Assembly (NCBI RefSeq): GCF_002285265.1
Contig: NZ_NSJB01000001.1
Location: 682,001-746,000, forward strand
Reading direction: 5' to 3'
DNA length: 64,000 nucleotides
Source: Vandammella animalimorsus
GTDB lineage: Bacteria > Pseudomonadota > Gammaproteobacteria > Burkholderiales > Burkholderiaceae_C
Position 1 is the first letter of the stretch, and every line of letters starts with the position of its first letter. Below are positions 6,736-18,200 of the stretch, piece by piece. The position numbers were made by a program, and so were the translations under genes. The notes beneath the pieces are model-generated. The model was not told the origin of the DNA and did no database searches. It saw only the letters and a list, made by a program, of their open reading frames with translations.

Positions 6736-8337
6736 ATGCCCGAACCCCGCCTGCACGACAGCCCCGAACCCGATACGCCCGCCGCCACCTCCTGGAGCCT
6801 GCACACCGATGCCGACAGCGCGCTGGCTGCCGTGGCCGCGCTGTACCAGCAGCAAACCAGCCTGCTGCGCCACGGGCTGCAACGCTTTCTGGCCGGTGAG
6901 GACACCGGCCCCGTGCGCGCCTGCTACCCCCAGGTGCGCATCGTGCCGGCCAACACCGTGGACAGCGCCCTGGCCTCCTTCAACACCCAATCGGCCTATG
7001 GCTTCGTGGCCGGGCCGGGCTGCTACCAATCCACCCTCACGCGCCCGGACCTGTTTGCCGACTACTACCGCGAGCAGTTCTCGCTGCTGCTGCAGCACCA
7101 CCGCGTGCCGCTGCAAGTCGGCCTGAGCGGCGAGCCCATGGCGCTGCACTTTGCCGACGTCGAGCAGGCCCTGGCCGATGCGCCACTGAGCCCGCAGCGC
7201 AAGCAACTGCTGCACCTGTACTTCGACGCCCCCGACCTGCTGCGCGTGGACGACGACGTGGCCAACGGCACGGCCCGCTTCGCCCCTGGCGAGCCCCAGC
7301 CCCTGTCGCTGTTCACCGCCCAGCGCGTGGACCTCTCGCTGCAGCGCCTGCGCCACTACAGCGGCACCGCGCCCGAATGCTTTCAGCACTACGTGCTGTT
7401 CACCAACTACCAGTTCTACATCGAAGAATTCCTGCGCACCGCGCAGGCCGAGCTGGCCCGCGAAGGCAGCGCCTACACTGCGCTGATCGAGCCGGGCAAC
7501 CGCATCAGCTGGCGCAGCGGCCTGGGCCCGGCCAGCGCCCAGGTCGAACCCTGGCTGGCCGCACTGGCCGCCGCCCAGGACGCCCAGGACGCCCAGGCTG
7601 GCGGCAGCGCCAACCACGCCGCCAGCGGCCCCAGCACCGGCCGCCTGCCGCAAATGGCCGCCTACCACCTCGTGCAGCCCGGCGGCCAGGGCATCACCCT
7701 GGTCAACATCGGCATCGGCCCGGCCAACGCCAAAACCATGACCGACCACATCGCCGTGCTGCGCCCGCACGTGTGGATCATGCTCGGGCACTGCGCCGGG
7801 CTGCAAAGCAGCCAGCAACTGGGCGACTACGTGCTCGCGCACGGCTACATCCGCGACGACCACGTGCTCGACGAAGACCTGCCCATCTGGGTGCCCATCC
7901 CCGCGCTGGCCGAAGTGCAGCAGGCGCTGGAGCAGGCCGTGGGCCAGGTCTGCGGCGTCAGCGGCCTGCAGGTCAAGCGCATCATGCGCACCGGCACCGT
8001 GGCCAGCACCGACAACCGCAACTGGGAGCTGCTGGACTACCAAACCCCGCTGACGCGCTTCAAACAAGGCCGCGCCATCGCCCTGGACATGGAAAGCGCC
8101 ACCATCGCCGCCAACGGCTACCGCTTCCGCGTGCCCTACGGCACCTTGCTGTGCGTGAGCGACAAGCCCCTGCACGGCGAGCTCAAACTGCCCGGCATGG
8201 CCAACCAGTTCTACCGCGGCCGCGTGCTGCAACACCTGCAAATCGGCATCCAGGCCATCCAAATCCTGCAAGCGCAGGAGCACGCCCGCCTGCACAGCCG
8301 CAAACTGCGCAGCCACGCCGACGTGGCGTTTCGCTGA
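6736..8337 (+). CDS. amn: AMP nucleosidase
   Basis: A 533-residue enzyme that hydrolyses AMP to adenine and ribose 5-phosphate in purine salvage. The N-terminal regulatory domain (about 20-200, with VDSALASFNTQSAYGFVAGPG) precedes a nucleoside-phosphorylase-like catalytic domain. Visible landmarks are HYVLFTNYQFYIEEF, NIGIGPANAKTMTDHIAVLRPHVW-type segments, GHCAGL, and LDMESATIAANGYRFRVPYG with CVSDKPLHGE near the C-terminus. It is somewhat longer than the E. coli enzyme. I chose the ATG at 6736 because homology begins soon after it and the frame upstream runs through the decamer repeat. It stands alone, convergent with the nuclease gene that follows. Confidence 0.93.
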   Translation: MPEPRLHDSPEPDTPAATSWSLHTDADSALAAVAALYQQQTSLLRHGLQRFLAGEDTGPVRACYPQVRIVPANTVDSALASFNTQSAYGFVAGPGCYQSTLTRPDLFADYYREQFSLLLQHHRVPLQVGLSGEPMALHFADVEQALADAPLSPQRKQLLHLYFDAPDLLRVDDDVANGTARFAPGEPQPLSLFTAQRVDLSLQRLRHYSGTAPECFQHYVLFTNYQFYIEEFLRTAQAELAREGSAYTALIEPGNRISWRSGLGPASAQVEPWLAALAAAQDAQDAQAGGSANHAASGPSTGRLPQMAAYHLVQPGGQGITLVNIGIGPANAKTMTDHIAVLRPHVWIMLGHCAGLQSSQQLGDYVLAHGYIRDDHVLDEDLPIWVPIPALAEVQQALEQAVGQVCGVSGLQVKRIMRTGTVASTDNRNWELLDYQTPLTRFKQGRAIALDMESATIAANGYRFRVPYGTLLCVSDKPLHGELKLPGMANQFYRGRVLQHLQIGIQAIQILQAQEHARLHSRKLRSHADVAFR

Positions 8338-8382
8338 GCCAGCGCAGCAGCTCCTGGGGGTGGTTGAGATTGGGTTTGCGAA

Positions 8383-8492
8383 GCGGTTTTTCGAGGCAAA
8401 AGCCGCAAATGCAAGGCGAAAGCGCGCGCAAGGTTGGACACCTTGCAAGCGTTTTCAACGCAGCAGTTGAGGGTTTTGACCGAAAACACCGC
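8383..8492. repeat. Nested inverted repeat between amn and nuclease gene
   Basis: An imperfect outer inverted repeat (arms about 8383-8403 and 8471-8492, both containing GCGGT and a CGAAAA/TTTTCG block) encloses a perfect inner hairpin (GCAAGGT/ACCTTGC, 8428-8446). It fills the gap between two convergent stop codons. It may act as a two-way transcription stop or belong to a dispersed repeat family. Confidence 0.45.
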
Positions 8493-8516
8493 CGCAACAC
8501 TCAATCTCGACAAGCC

Positions 8517-9455
8517 CTAACGCATGGCCAGCGTGTTCCTGCAGCGCGGGTAATTCACACAGCCCCAGAAGCGCTGCCCCGTCTTGCCGTGGGCGCGCTC
8601 GGCCATCTTCACGCCACAACTGGCGCAAGTGGGGCGCCAATACTCCCCCTCAAAGGCCACCGCCAGCAGTGCAGCCTGCTGCTCGGGCGTGCGCGAGGCG
8701 ATCAATTTCAACAAACCCGCGCCATCCTGCGCGTTGATGCCGTGGGCGCGGGCAAAAGCCAAGGCATCGGCCGTAAAGCGCGAGCTGGTCGCGTAGGTGC
8801 CACGCTTCAGACCATGCGAAGCCATCACGCCGAAAAACTCCCGCATGGCTGATACCGGCACGGGCCTGCCCTGCCAATGCTTGCACTGCACCACACTTAC
8901 CAGCGCGCCGCCTGCATGGCGCGAATGCAGCCAGATATCGACCCCGCCATCGGCCCCGTGCGATTGCGAGCGCGCCTCAAAACCCGCCTGTGCGAACAGC
9001 GCTTGCACCACCGCCTCGAAGCGCCGCCATTCGATGGCAGCAAAAACTTCGGGGCTCCATTCGCGCAGGCGCTCGTGGGCAGGTATTGAAGGGCGCGCCT
9101 GGGTGGTGGGCATCACCGATTCGCCCTCTTTGGGCTGATCTGCCTGCCAGGCAGGCTGCAAGCAGACCCCCCTTTTGGCCTGCTCAGCAACAGCCGTTGC
9201 ACCGTGCTCGACAGCCGCTGGCACTGCAGCAGCCCGAAAAGCCGCACCCTGCTGCTTGCGCCATTGATGAAGCCCCAGCAACAACAGCCCCAGGCCCAGC
9301 GCCATCCCCCCTGGCCAATACAACGCAGCCTTCAACCCCGCCACTGCGGGGTGGGAGCCCGACAAAGCAGGCACAAGCAGCAAAACACTGCCCACGATCG
9401 CCAGTCTGAGGCCAAGCTCAAACAGGCTGCTGGCTTTGGATGGATGGCGTTTCAT
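8517..9455 (-). CDS. Membrane-anchored Mrr-type nuclease with zinc ribbon
   Basis: A 312-residue protein with three parts. Two hydrophobic segments (about residues 13-30 and 46-61) form a membrane hairpin. Residues about 140-250 are a restriction-endonuclease-fold Mrr domain: W(R)RFEAVVQALFAQAGF, then ADGGVD and the QCKHW catalytic segment. The C-terminus is a topoisomerase-type zinc ribbon (CASCGVKM ... CVNYPRC). The D...QxK residues expected for catalysis are present. Such membrane-Mrr-zinc-ribbon proteins are found widely as solitary genes; the substrate is unknown and no methylase is adjacent. DNA quality control or defence is plausible. Confidence 0.85.
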   Translation of the reverse strand: MKRHPSKASSLFELGLRLAIVGSVLLLVPALSGSHPAVAGLKAALYWPGGMALGLGLLLLGLHQWRKQQGAAFRAAAVPAAVEHGATAVAEQAKRGVCLQPAWQADQPKEGESVMPTTQARPSIPAHERLREWSPEVFAAIEWRRFEAVVQALFAQAGFEARSQSHGADGGVDIWLHSRHAGGALVSVVQCKHWQGRPVPVSAMREFFGVMASHGLKRGTYATSSRFTADALAFARAHGINAQDGAGLLKLIASRTPEQQAALLAVAFEGEYWRPTCASCGVKMAERAHGKTGQRFWGCVNYPRCRNTLAMR

Positions 9456-9622
9456 GCATTCCGACCGATGAGAAGTTAATTTTTGCCTGCAGATTGTGTA
9501 AGCAATTCGCTTCTACTTCCCTGGATCGCGTTGTGGTTGGTCTATTGGGCGTGCCAGAGTAGGGCCACTCAGGGAATACCGACCACAGCTATAAGAATCT
9601 GCCATCAAAACCTCTTATTTCC

Positions 9623-10018
9623 TCAAAGATCAAGCAATATGAACTGCAGGGCGTAGATTTCAATCTTGCTGTGCGTAGCTTCCGTCACGAATGAAAAGCA
9701 CAGCAGTGAAGCAAGATCGACCCCAATGCGCGCCCACTTTTGCAGGAATTGCTCGTCTTTGTCCTTTACAGAAACTGCATCGGCATGCAGCAGTTTTTCT
9801 TCGGCAATGACGCCCATGTTCATCGCAATATTGCATTGATAGCAGTCGGAAAATACCAGCCTTTGTCGCCTGCCAGAGCCCCAGGCGATGTCAATGCCGA
9901 TTTCATCCTGATGCCCTGGGCGGCTTCTGTCGATGTGCAAGCCCATCAAACAGGCATCATCCCAAGGTAAATCATTGAATTTCACTTTCACTCTTGGAAG
10001 ATTCATTGCTTTTTTCAT
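9623..10018 (-). CDS. Hypothetical protein
   Basis: A protein of about 131 residues (start MKKAMNLPRVKVKFND) that I do not recognise. It is soluble, with an acidic N-terminal half (DDACLMGLHIDRS, HQDEIGIDIAWG) and a cysteine pair in SDCYQCN. An in-frame ATG farther upstream (10051) and another at 10006 are alternatives. Its codon use is less GC-biased than the surrounding genes, which may mean recent acquisition. It lies just downstream of the HlyD gene on the same strand but has no obvious link to export. Confidence 0.6.
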   Translation of the reverse strand: MKKAMNLPRVKVKFNDLPWDDACLMGLHIDRSRPGHQDEIGIDIAWGSGRRQRLVFSDCYQCNIAMNMGVIAEEKLLHADAVSVKDKDEQFLQKWARIGVDLASLLCFSFVTEATHSKIEIYALQFILLDL

Positions 10019-10066
10019 CCAATCCCGGCCATCCAAACAATGGGGGCGCAAAGCTCATGGCACGCG

Positions 10067-11284
10067 CTAAACAGCCCCATTCCCACTGCTGCGCACGCGT
10101 GCGCCGTCGTGCAGTTGGCTGTCGGGCTGCAGCACCACGATGTCGCCCGCTTGCAGGCCTTGTTCGATTTGCACGGCGCTGGCTGCACGCAGGCCGATTT
10201 GCACCGGGGTGTGGCGGGCGCGGCCTTGTTCGATGCGGTAGACGGCCCAGCCCTCGGCGCTGCGAAACAGGGCGCTGGCGGGCACTTGCAGCGCTTGCTC
10301 GCGCTGCTGGGTGATGAATTCGACCTCGACGTGGAAGGCGTCGCCCAGCGCCTGCCATTGCGCGCGTGGGCTGGTGATGTCCAGCAGCACGCGGGTGCGC
10401 TGCTCTTGCACGCCCAGGGCCGAGACTTTGGTGAAGCCCGCCGGCTCGATGCGGCGCACGCGCGCCTGCAGTTGGCCGGGGCCGCCCCAGCGCAGCACTT
10501 GCGCGGCCATGCCGGGGGCCAGTTGCACGGCGTCGGCCGAGAGCACCTCAACTTCAAGCTCCAGATCGCTCAGATCGCCGATTTCCAGCAGGGCCTGGCC
10601 GGCGGCCACGGGCGTGGCGCTTTCCTGCATGCGGCGCAGCACTTGCCCGTCGATGGGCGCGCGCACGGCCAGCACTGGCGCGGCGCTGCCATTGGGGGCC
10701 TGGCTGCTGCCTTGTTGCAACTGGGCGCGGGCCGCTTCGATGCCTTGCTGGGCCACGCGCTCTTCGGCGCGGGCGGCGGCGAGCTGGGCGCGCGCCGTTT
10801 CGGCGCGGCTGCGGGCCTGGTCGAGCTGCCCGGCGCTGGCTGCGCCTGCGGCCTGCAGCGGCGTCAGGCGCGCCAGTTCGCTGCGCGCCAGTTGCAGCTC
10901 GGCCTGGGCGGCGGCGCTGCGCTGGCGGCTGGCGGCCAGCGTGGCCTGGGCGCCGCGCAGCTGGGCCTGCAGCTGGCTGCGCGTGCGCGCGTCCAGCAGG
11001 CCGGAGGTGGCCGGCTCGATTTCCGCCAGGGTTTGCCCGGCCTGCACGGCATCGCCCACCTGCAGGGCGATGCGGCGCAGCTGGCCGGCCACCGGCGCGC
11101 TGAGCACGTAGCGCTGGCGGATGCGCGTGCGCCCTTCTTCGGTGAAGCTGACGGTCAGCGGCCCCTGGCTGGCGCTGGCCGTGGCCACCAGTTGCGTGGG
11201 TTCGCGCAGCGCCACAGCCAGCAGGGCCAGCACGGCGGCGGCGGCCAGGATCACGAGCAGGATTTTGCGAAGCATGGGGGTCAC
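10067..11284 (-). CDS. HlyD/MacA-family periplasmic adaptor of ABC exporter
   Basis: A 405-residue membrane-fusion protein: one N-terminal transmembrane helix (LRKILLVILAAAAVLALLAVA), a beta-barrel/lipoyl segment (VLSAPVAGQLRRIALQVGDAVQAGQ), a long coiled coil of Ala/Gln/Arg heptads (about 90-210), then the return lipoyl half (VRAPIDGQVLRRMQE) and barrel. It links the inner-membrane permease to an outer-membrane channel or substrate. The GTG start overlaps the permease stop (GTGA); an ATG three codons later (11275) is also possible. It is the last of three genes (ATPase, permease, adaptor) of one exporter. Confidence 0.88.
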   Translation of the reverse strand: MTPMLRKILLVILAAAAVLALLAVALREPTQLVATASASQGPLTVSFTEEGRTRIRQRYVLSAPVAGQLRRIALQVGDAVQAGQTLAEIEPATSGLLDARTRSQLQAQLRGAQATLAASRQRSAAAQAELQLARSELARLTPLQAAGAASAGQLDQARSRAETARAQLAAARAEERVAQQGIEAARAQLQQGSSQAPNGSAAPVLAVRAPIDGQVLRRMQESATPVAAGQALLEIGDLSDLELEVEVLSADAVQLAPGMAAQVLRWGGPGQLQARVRRIEPAGFTKVSALGVQEQRTRVLLDITSPRAQWQALGDAFHVEVEFITQQREQALQVPASALFRSAEGWAVYRIEQGRARHTPVQIGLRAASAVQIEQGLQAGDIVVLQPDSQLHDGARVRSSGNGAV

Positions 11285-13641
11285 TCCCGGGTTTTCAGGA
11301 CTTCGATGAGGTCGAGGCGGCGCAGGCGCCAGACGATGACCAGGGCGGAGAGCGCGGCGCTGGCCAGGGTCGTCAAGGCGGCGATGGCGTAGGTGCTGGG
11401 CTCGACGACCAGCGGGATGCGGTAAAGGTCGTTTTGCAGCCCGGCGATCATGGCGGCGATCAGCCCGTAGCCCGCGGCCATGCCCAGCGGCAGCGAGAGC
11501 AGCACCAGCACGGCCATTTCGCCCAGCAGGATGTAGGCCACCTCGCCCTGGCTCAGGCCCAGCACGCGCAGGCTGGCCAGCTCGCGGCCGCGCTCGGACA
11601 GGGCCATGCGCATGGCGTTGTAGACCACGCCGACGTTGACGATCATGCCCATGACGATGGCGATGGCCGAGAAGGTGCCGCTGACGCGGGCCATCATGTC
11701 GAGAAAGGCTTCGATGGCGGTGTGGCGCTGATCGGTGCCCACGACCTTGGGGCGCGCATCGAGCGCGCGCAGCACGCCCAGCTCATGGCCGGGCAGCACG
11801 GTGAGCACGGCGCTGTTGACCAATGGGCCTTCGCCCAGGCTGCGGTTGAGCGTGCCCAGCTCCATGTAGGCCGAGCTGCCGTTGAGGTCGTAGATGGTTT
11901 GCACCACGGGCAGTTGCAGCATCTTGCCGCGGCCTTCGAGCACTTCGACCCAGATGCGATCGCCCACGCGCAGGCCAAACCACTGGGCAAAGTAATCGCC
12001 CAGGATGATGCCGCCGGGCTGCGGCGCCACCGGCTGCAGCGCGGGGCTGAGCAACTGGCGCAGCCGCGCATCGCCGGCCAGGCCTTCGAGCATCAGCAGC
12101 TTTTGCCGCCCATCCAGATGCAGGCGCACGGGCACGCTGCGCTGGCCTTCGACCTGCTCAACGCCCGGCAGCGCCGCCAGCTCGTGCAGCGCGCTGCGCG
12201 GCATGGCCTCGACGAAGGCCACCGAGACATCGTGGCGGCGCGCCAGGCGGTACTCCACGTCCAGCATGTGGCGCACCGAGGCGCTTTGGAAGTTGCCCAC
12301 CACGACGATGCCGCCTGCTGCGGCCAGGCCCAGCAGGCTCAGCAGCGCCTTGCCGGGGCGGCGCTCAAGCTGGCGCCAGATCATGCGCGTGGGCTGGGAG
12401 AGAAAGCGCGCCAGGCCCAGACGCTCGAGCACGGTGCGGCCAAAGCGCTCGGGCGCGGGCGGGCGCATGGCCTGGGCCACGGGCTCGCGCGCGGCCGCAT
12501 ACACCGCATGGCCGCTGCCCACCAGCGCCGCCAGCAGGCTGATGCCCGCGCCAATGGCCACCACGTGCGGGTTCAGGCTGAAGCGCAGGTAGGGAAAGTG
12601 GAAGTTGATCTGGTAGAGCCCGGCCATGCCCTGCCCCAGCCAGATGCCGACGGCCACGCCGATGAGCGTGCCCAGCGCGCAGATCAGGCCGACGATCAGC
12701 CCATAGTGCAGCGCCACCTGCGCCGTGCTGTAGCCAAAGGCCTTGAGGATGGCCACCTGATCGCGCTGCAGGCTGATCAGGCGCTTGAACACCATGTTCA
12801 GCAAGAAGGCGGCCACGCCCATGAAGATGGCCGGGAACATCCAGGTCATGGTCGCCAGCTGGCGGAACTCCTCATGCAGGATGCGGTGCGAGAGCTGCTC
12901 CATGCGGCCGGTGGCCACGCTGCTGCCGTGGCGCGCCAGCTGCCGGTTGAGCGCGCCGATGACGGCCTGCTCATTACCGCCGGGGGCCAGGGCGATGGTG
13001 GCCTGGTTGAAAGCGCCCTTCATGTCCAGCGCCGCCGCCAGGCTGCGCTCGGGCATCCACAGCACGGTGTAGCGCGCCTCGTCGGGGAACATGGCCCCAG
13101 GCTTGACCTGGTAGATGTGCTCGGCGGACATGGCAATGCCGCTGATGCGCACGCGCTGCGCGCGGCCTTGCAGCGTCACGCGCAGCGCATCGCCCGGGCC
13201 CAGCCGGTGCGCCTTGGCAAAGGCCTCGCCGATCAGCACCTCATCGGCCGCGCTGGGCAGGCGCCCGGCGCGCAGGTACAGGCGGTTCTGGCGCGGCTGG
13301 CGGCCATCATCGGGCAGCGATTGCGCCAGCGCCTGGGCCGGCTCGCCAAAGCCGGGCACCTCCAGCTTGGCGCCAGCGGCCAGGCGGGTTTCCACCTCGG
13401 CCACGCCGGGGATTTCGGCCAGCTGGCGCGCCAGGCTTTGCGGCGCGCGCTTGAGCTGCACCCAGATGTCGGAAAAGCGGCTTTCCTGATAGATCTGCGC
13501 GCGCGTGCCGCGCAGCGATTCCAGCGTGGCCTGCGACATCACCAGCATGGCAATGCCCGAGGCGATGACCAGCGCAATGGCCAGCGCCTGGCCGCGCATG
13601 CGCCACAGATCGCGCAGGGCCTTTTGGTGCAGCGCCTTCAT
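11281..13641 (-). CDS. ABC transporter permease, duplicated FtsX/MacB type
   Basis: A 786-residue permease. It has an N-terminal membrane helix ([19 protein letters not shown]), a periplasmic domain to about residue 260, three helices near 265-375, another helix at about 430-450, a second periplasmic domain, and three C-terminal helices (from about 650). This is two FtsX-type halves in one chain, as in lipoprotein or lipid exporters of the DevC/LolC-like group. It overlaps the adaptor gene downstream and follows the ATPase gene by 43 bp. The substrate cannot be told from sequence; lipids, lipoproteins or a toxic compound are options. Confidence 0.88.
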   Translation of the reverse strand: MKALHQKALRDLWRMRGQALAIALVIASGIAMLVMSQATLESLRGTRAQIYQESRFSDIWVQLKRAPQSLARQLAEIPGVAEVETRLAAGAKLEVPGFGEPAQALAQSLPDDGRQPRQNRLYLRAGRLPSAADEVLIGEAFAKAHRLGPGDALRVTLQGRAQRVRISGIAMSAEHIYQVKPGAMFPDEARYTVLWMPERSLAAALDMKGAFNQATIALAPGGNEQAVIGALNRQLARHGSSVATGRMEQLSHRILHEEFRQLATMTWMFPAIFMGVAAFLLNMVFKRLISLQRDQVAILKAFGYSTAQVALHYGLIVGLICALGTLIGVAVGIWLGQGMAGLYQINFHFPYLRFSLNPHVVAIGAGISLLAALVGSGHAVYAAAREPVAQAMRPPAPERFGRTVLERLGLARFLSQPTRMIWRQLERRPGKALLSLLGLAAAGGIVVVGNFQSASVRHMLDVEYRLARRHDVSVAFVEAMPRSALHELAALPGVEQVEGQRSVPVRLHLDGRQKLLMLEGLAGDARLRQLLSPALQPVAPQPGGIILGDYFAQWFGLRVGDRIWVEVLEGRGKMLQLPVVQTIYDLNGSSAYMELGTLNRSLGEGPLVNSAVLTVLPGHELGVLRALDARPKVVGTDQRHTAIEAFLDMMARVSGTFSAIAIVMGMIVNVGVVYNAMRMALSERGRELASLRVLGLSQGEVAYILLGEMAVLVLLSLPLGMAAGYGLIAAMIAGLQNDLYRIPLVVEPSTYAIAALTTLASAALSALVIVWRLRRLDLIEVLKTRE

Positions 13642-13684
13642 CGCGGGCCTGCCCCTCCTGCACTGGCTGCCGCCATGCGCCGCA

Positions 13685-14503
<819 letters not shown>

Positions 14504-14689
14504 GGCTGTGTCTCTCCACCGCTGTGCTCGCGGCTGCGCCATTGTGCGCGAAAAACCGCAGGCCGCCGGCAGGCGCTGATGGGCACGGCAAGGCCACGGC
14601 GCAAAGCCTGCCCCTTTGCGGCCTTTCATGGCCTTTCGTGCCGCAGTGTGCGGAGCGGCTGCCGTACACGTTGCACTCATGCAGAGATC

Positions 14690-15161
14690 GCACTTGGTGG
14701 CTGCCGCCTGCGCCAGCTTTGAGTGCCGGGGCCGGGATGTGCGCCCGGCGGCGCAGTCACTTTCTTTTTTGTCGAAAAAAGAAAGTGACCAAAGAAAAAC
14801 GACCCTGCTGCCTGCGTCCCCGACGCTGCGCGCCGGGGCAACCTGTGCCGGTGGCCTGCCTGGTCGGATGCTGCGGAAACTCGCTGCGCGGCTTTGCCGC
14901 TACGCTCAAACAGCCGCAACGAAATTGGATGAACGAAGCAGGCCCACTGTGTGTGGGCCTGCCCGCCCAGGCAGACCACCGGCCCAGGCGCAAGCAGAAG
15001 GGGGCGCAGCCCGGGCCATCGCTGCGCTCGGCCTTGGGCTGTCGTGGCCCGAGCGCCTGCTCTCAACATGGCCGAGCAATAGCGATTGCGCCGGGCGCAC
15101 ATCCCGGCCTCGGCACTCAAAGCCGGTGCAGGCGGCAACCATTGAACGCCATCTCGTGCAG
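14690..15161. repeat. MITE-like non-coding element with long inverted ends
   Basis: Between the exporter operon and hrpA lies about 730 bp without a credible gene. Within it, 14703-14750 and 15089-15136 are inverted repeats matching at 45 of 48 positions, with weaker similarity extending outward to about 14690 and 15161. Just inside the left arm is a perfect 15-bp hairpin (GTCACTTTCTTTTTT, 14756-14770, with 14775-14789). The interior has no complete reading frame of transposase type. The structure fits a non-autonomous mobile element or a family of dispersed repeats. Target-site duplication could not be recognised. Confidence 0.65.
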
Positions 15162-15231
15162 GGACCAAACCACCCCACAAACCACCCCAATCCGCTTGCC
15201 TGGTCGCCGCGCCGCGGCTTTGCGCAGGCGC

Positions 15232-18200
15232 TCAAGCCACCACCTGCGCCCAGACTTTCTCCAGCCGCTTGACGGATACCGGCTGCGGGGTGCGCAACTG
15301 CTGGGCGAAAAAGCTCACGCGCAGTTCTTCCAGTAGCCAGCGATAGTCCTGCAAGGCCGCGTCTTGCTGGCCCTTGCGCTGGGCCAGCAGCTTCCAGTAG
15401 CGCGCCTCCAGCGGGGCGATTTCCCCTTGGCGGGCCTGGTCGCGCGCGGGGTCTTCGCGGTATTTGTCCAGCCGCATCAGCATGGCCTTGAGGTAGCGCG
15501 GGTAGTGCTTGAGCTGGGCCTGCGGCGTGGCCTGCACGAAGCGCTTGCCCATCAGGCGCTCGAGCTGCTGGCGCACGTCGGCCACGGCCTGCTCGGCGCC
15601 TTTCATGTCCTTGAGCTTGCGCACGATTTGCGCGTATTCGGCCAGGATTTGCCCCGCCAGGCGCGCCACTTCCTGCGCCAGCAGCGACAGGCGCGGGCGG
15701 CCGTCCTTGAGGCGCTGCTCGAATTGCTCGGCGTTGATGGGCAGCGGCTCTTGCAAGAAGGCCAGCTCGATGGCCACGGCGATGATTTGCGCGCGCAGCT
15801 CCTCCAGCGTGCCCAGCAGCATGTAGGCCACGGCCATTTTTTGCAGCTCGGGGATGTTTTTTTCCAGGTATTTGAGCGCGTCCTTGATGTGCAGCGCGAA
15901 CAGGCGCGCCAGGCCCTGGCGGTGGACCTGGGCGGCGGCCTCGGGTTCGTCAAAGACTTCGATGGTGACGGCGTCGCCTTGATCGACCAGGGCCGGAAAG
16001 CCGATGAGTTTGCGGCTGCCTTTGCCCCATTCCATGATTTCGGGCAGCTCGCCAAAGTCCCAACTGGTGTGGCGTTGCTCGGGTTCGCCCAGGGCGTTGG
16101 ACTCGCTCTGGGCGGCGGGCGTTTGCCCCTTGCCCTGCCCTGCCGCGCTGGCGGGGGTGGGCGTTGCAGCGGCGGCGGCGCGAGCGTTTTTGCCCGCGTC
16201 TTTGCCCGCTTTTTCGGCCGTTATTTCGCCCGTTTTTTCGCCACTGCTCTTGCCGCCCTCCTCGCTTTGCGCCAGTTTCAGCCCGGCCAGGGCCTGAAAC
16301 GCCCCGCGCGCCTGCTGGCCCAGCTCGGCCTTGAGGGCGGCGAGGTTGCGGCCCTGGCCGAGCTGGCGGCCGTGCTCGTCCACGACGCGGAAGTTCATGA
16401 ACAGGTGCGCGCTGAGCATGTCGGCCTTGAAGTCCGTGGGCTTGATCTCCAACCCGGTCTTGGCGCGCACCCATTGGCGCAGGCGCTCGTGCAAATCGCC
16501 CTGGGCGAAGCTGCCCTCCTCCAGCCAGGCCTTGGCGATGGCCCCTGCCGTCTCAGCCAGCGGCAACAGGCGCGAGCGCGGGCGCTGCGGCAGGCTTTTG
16601 AGCAGGGCCTGCACCTTGGCGCCCAACATGCCGGGCACCAGCCAATCGGCGCGCGCTTCCTGCACCTGGTTGAGGGCGTACAGCGGAATGGTGACGGTGA
16701 CGCCATCGCGCGGGTTGCCCGGCTCGTGCAGGTAGCTGGCGTTCAAATCCATGCCCGCCAGCTTGATGGTGGGCGGGAAGGCGGCGGTGGTGATGCCCGC
16801 GGCCTCGTGGCGCATCAGCTCGTCTTTTTGCAGCTCCAGCAGTTGCGGCTGCTGGCGGCGCTCCTGGCGGTACCACTGCTCAAGCTGGCGGCCGTTGCAC
16901 ACGGCCTCGGGGATGAGGCGGTCGTAGAAGGCATAAATCAGCTCCTCATCGACCAGCACATCCTGGCGGCGCGATTTGTGCTCCAGCTCCTCGACCTTGG
17001 CGATGCGCTTGCGGTTGGTGGCCAGGAAGGGGAATTTGCGCTCCCACTCGCTGGCGTAGTCGCCCTGCACCAGCGCCTGGCGGATCATGATCTCGCGCGC
17101 GGCGGCCGGGTCGATGCGGGCAAAGGGCACGCGCCGCCCGCTGTAGACGAGCAGGCCGTAGAGCGTGGCGCGCTCCAGCGCCACGGCCTCGCCCGCTTTT
17201 TGCTCCCAGTGCGGCTCCAGCAGTTGTTTTTTCAGCAGGTGCGCGCCCACTTCCTCCAGCCATTGCGGCTCGATGTTGGCCATGCCGCGGCCATACAGGC
17301 GCGTGGTTTCCACCAGCTCGGCGGCCACCACCCAGCGGCCGGGCTTTTTGCGCAGCCGCGCGCCGGGGTGGCGGTAAAACTTGATGCCGCGCGCGCCCAG
17401 GTAATGCTCGGCCTCGTCGGGCTTGAAGCCGACGTTGCCCAGCAGCCCCGCCAGCAGCGACAGATGCAGCGCCTCGTAGCTGGCCGGGCCGTTTTGCTCG
17501 TGCAGCTTCCAGCCCTGTTCGGCCACGGCGGCGGCCAGTTGCTGGTGGATGTCGCGCCACTCGCGCACGCGCCGCACGTTGATGTAGTGGCTGCGCAGCA
17601 GGTTTTCGTATTGGCGGTTGGAGAGGCGGTGCGTGGCCTGGGCAGGCGCTGCGCCCTCCGGCCCTGGCCCCGGCACTGCGGGCGCGGTGGCCGCTGCGGG
17701 CGAGGCGGGCGCGGCCACGGCGCGCTGCGCCACAGGCAGAGCCGCGTGGCCTCGCCCGGCTTTGCCGCGGCCCTGGGCCTGCGCGACGGCCTGGGCCTGC
17801 TGGCGCGCCGAGGGCAAGCTGGCGGCCTTGCCGCCGCGCGCGTCGTGAATCCACTGCCAGAGCTTGAGGTAGCTGGTGAATTCGCTTTTCTCGTCGTCAA
17901 AGCGCGCGTGGGCCTGATCGGCCTGGGCCTGCTTGTCCAGCGGGCGGTCGCGCACGTCCTGCACCGACAGGGCGGCGGCCACCACCAGCACCTCCTGCAA
18001 GGCGCCGCGCGCGCGCGCCTCGATCAGCATGCGCGCCACGCGCGGGTCCAGCGGCAGGCGCGCCATCTGGCGGCCCATCTCGGTCAGCTCGCGCTGCTCG
18101 TCCACCGCGCCCAGCTCCTGCAAGAGCTGGTAGCCATCGGTGATGGCGCGCTGCGAGGGCGCTTCCAGAAACGGGAACTCCTCCACCGCGCCCAGGCCCA

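Noticed and set aside
14677-15231. Several frames inside the repeat region before hrpA
   Set aside because: They span inverted repeats, differ on each strand and show no domain; the region is better explained as a non-coding element.
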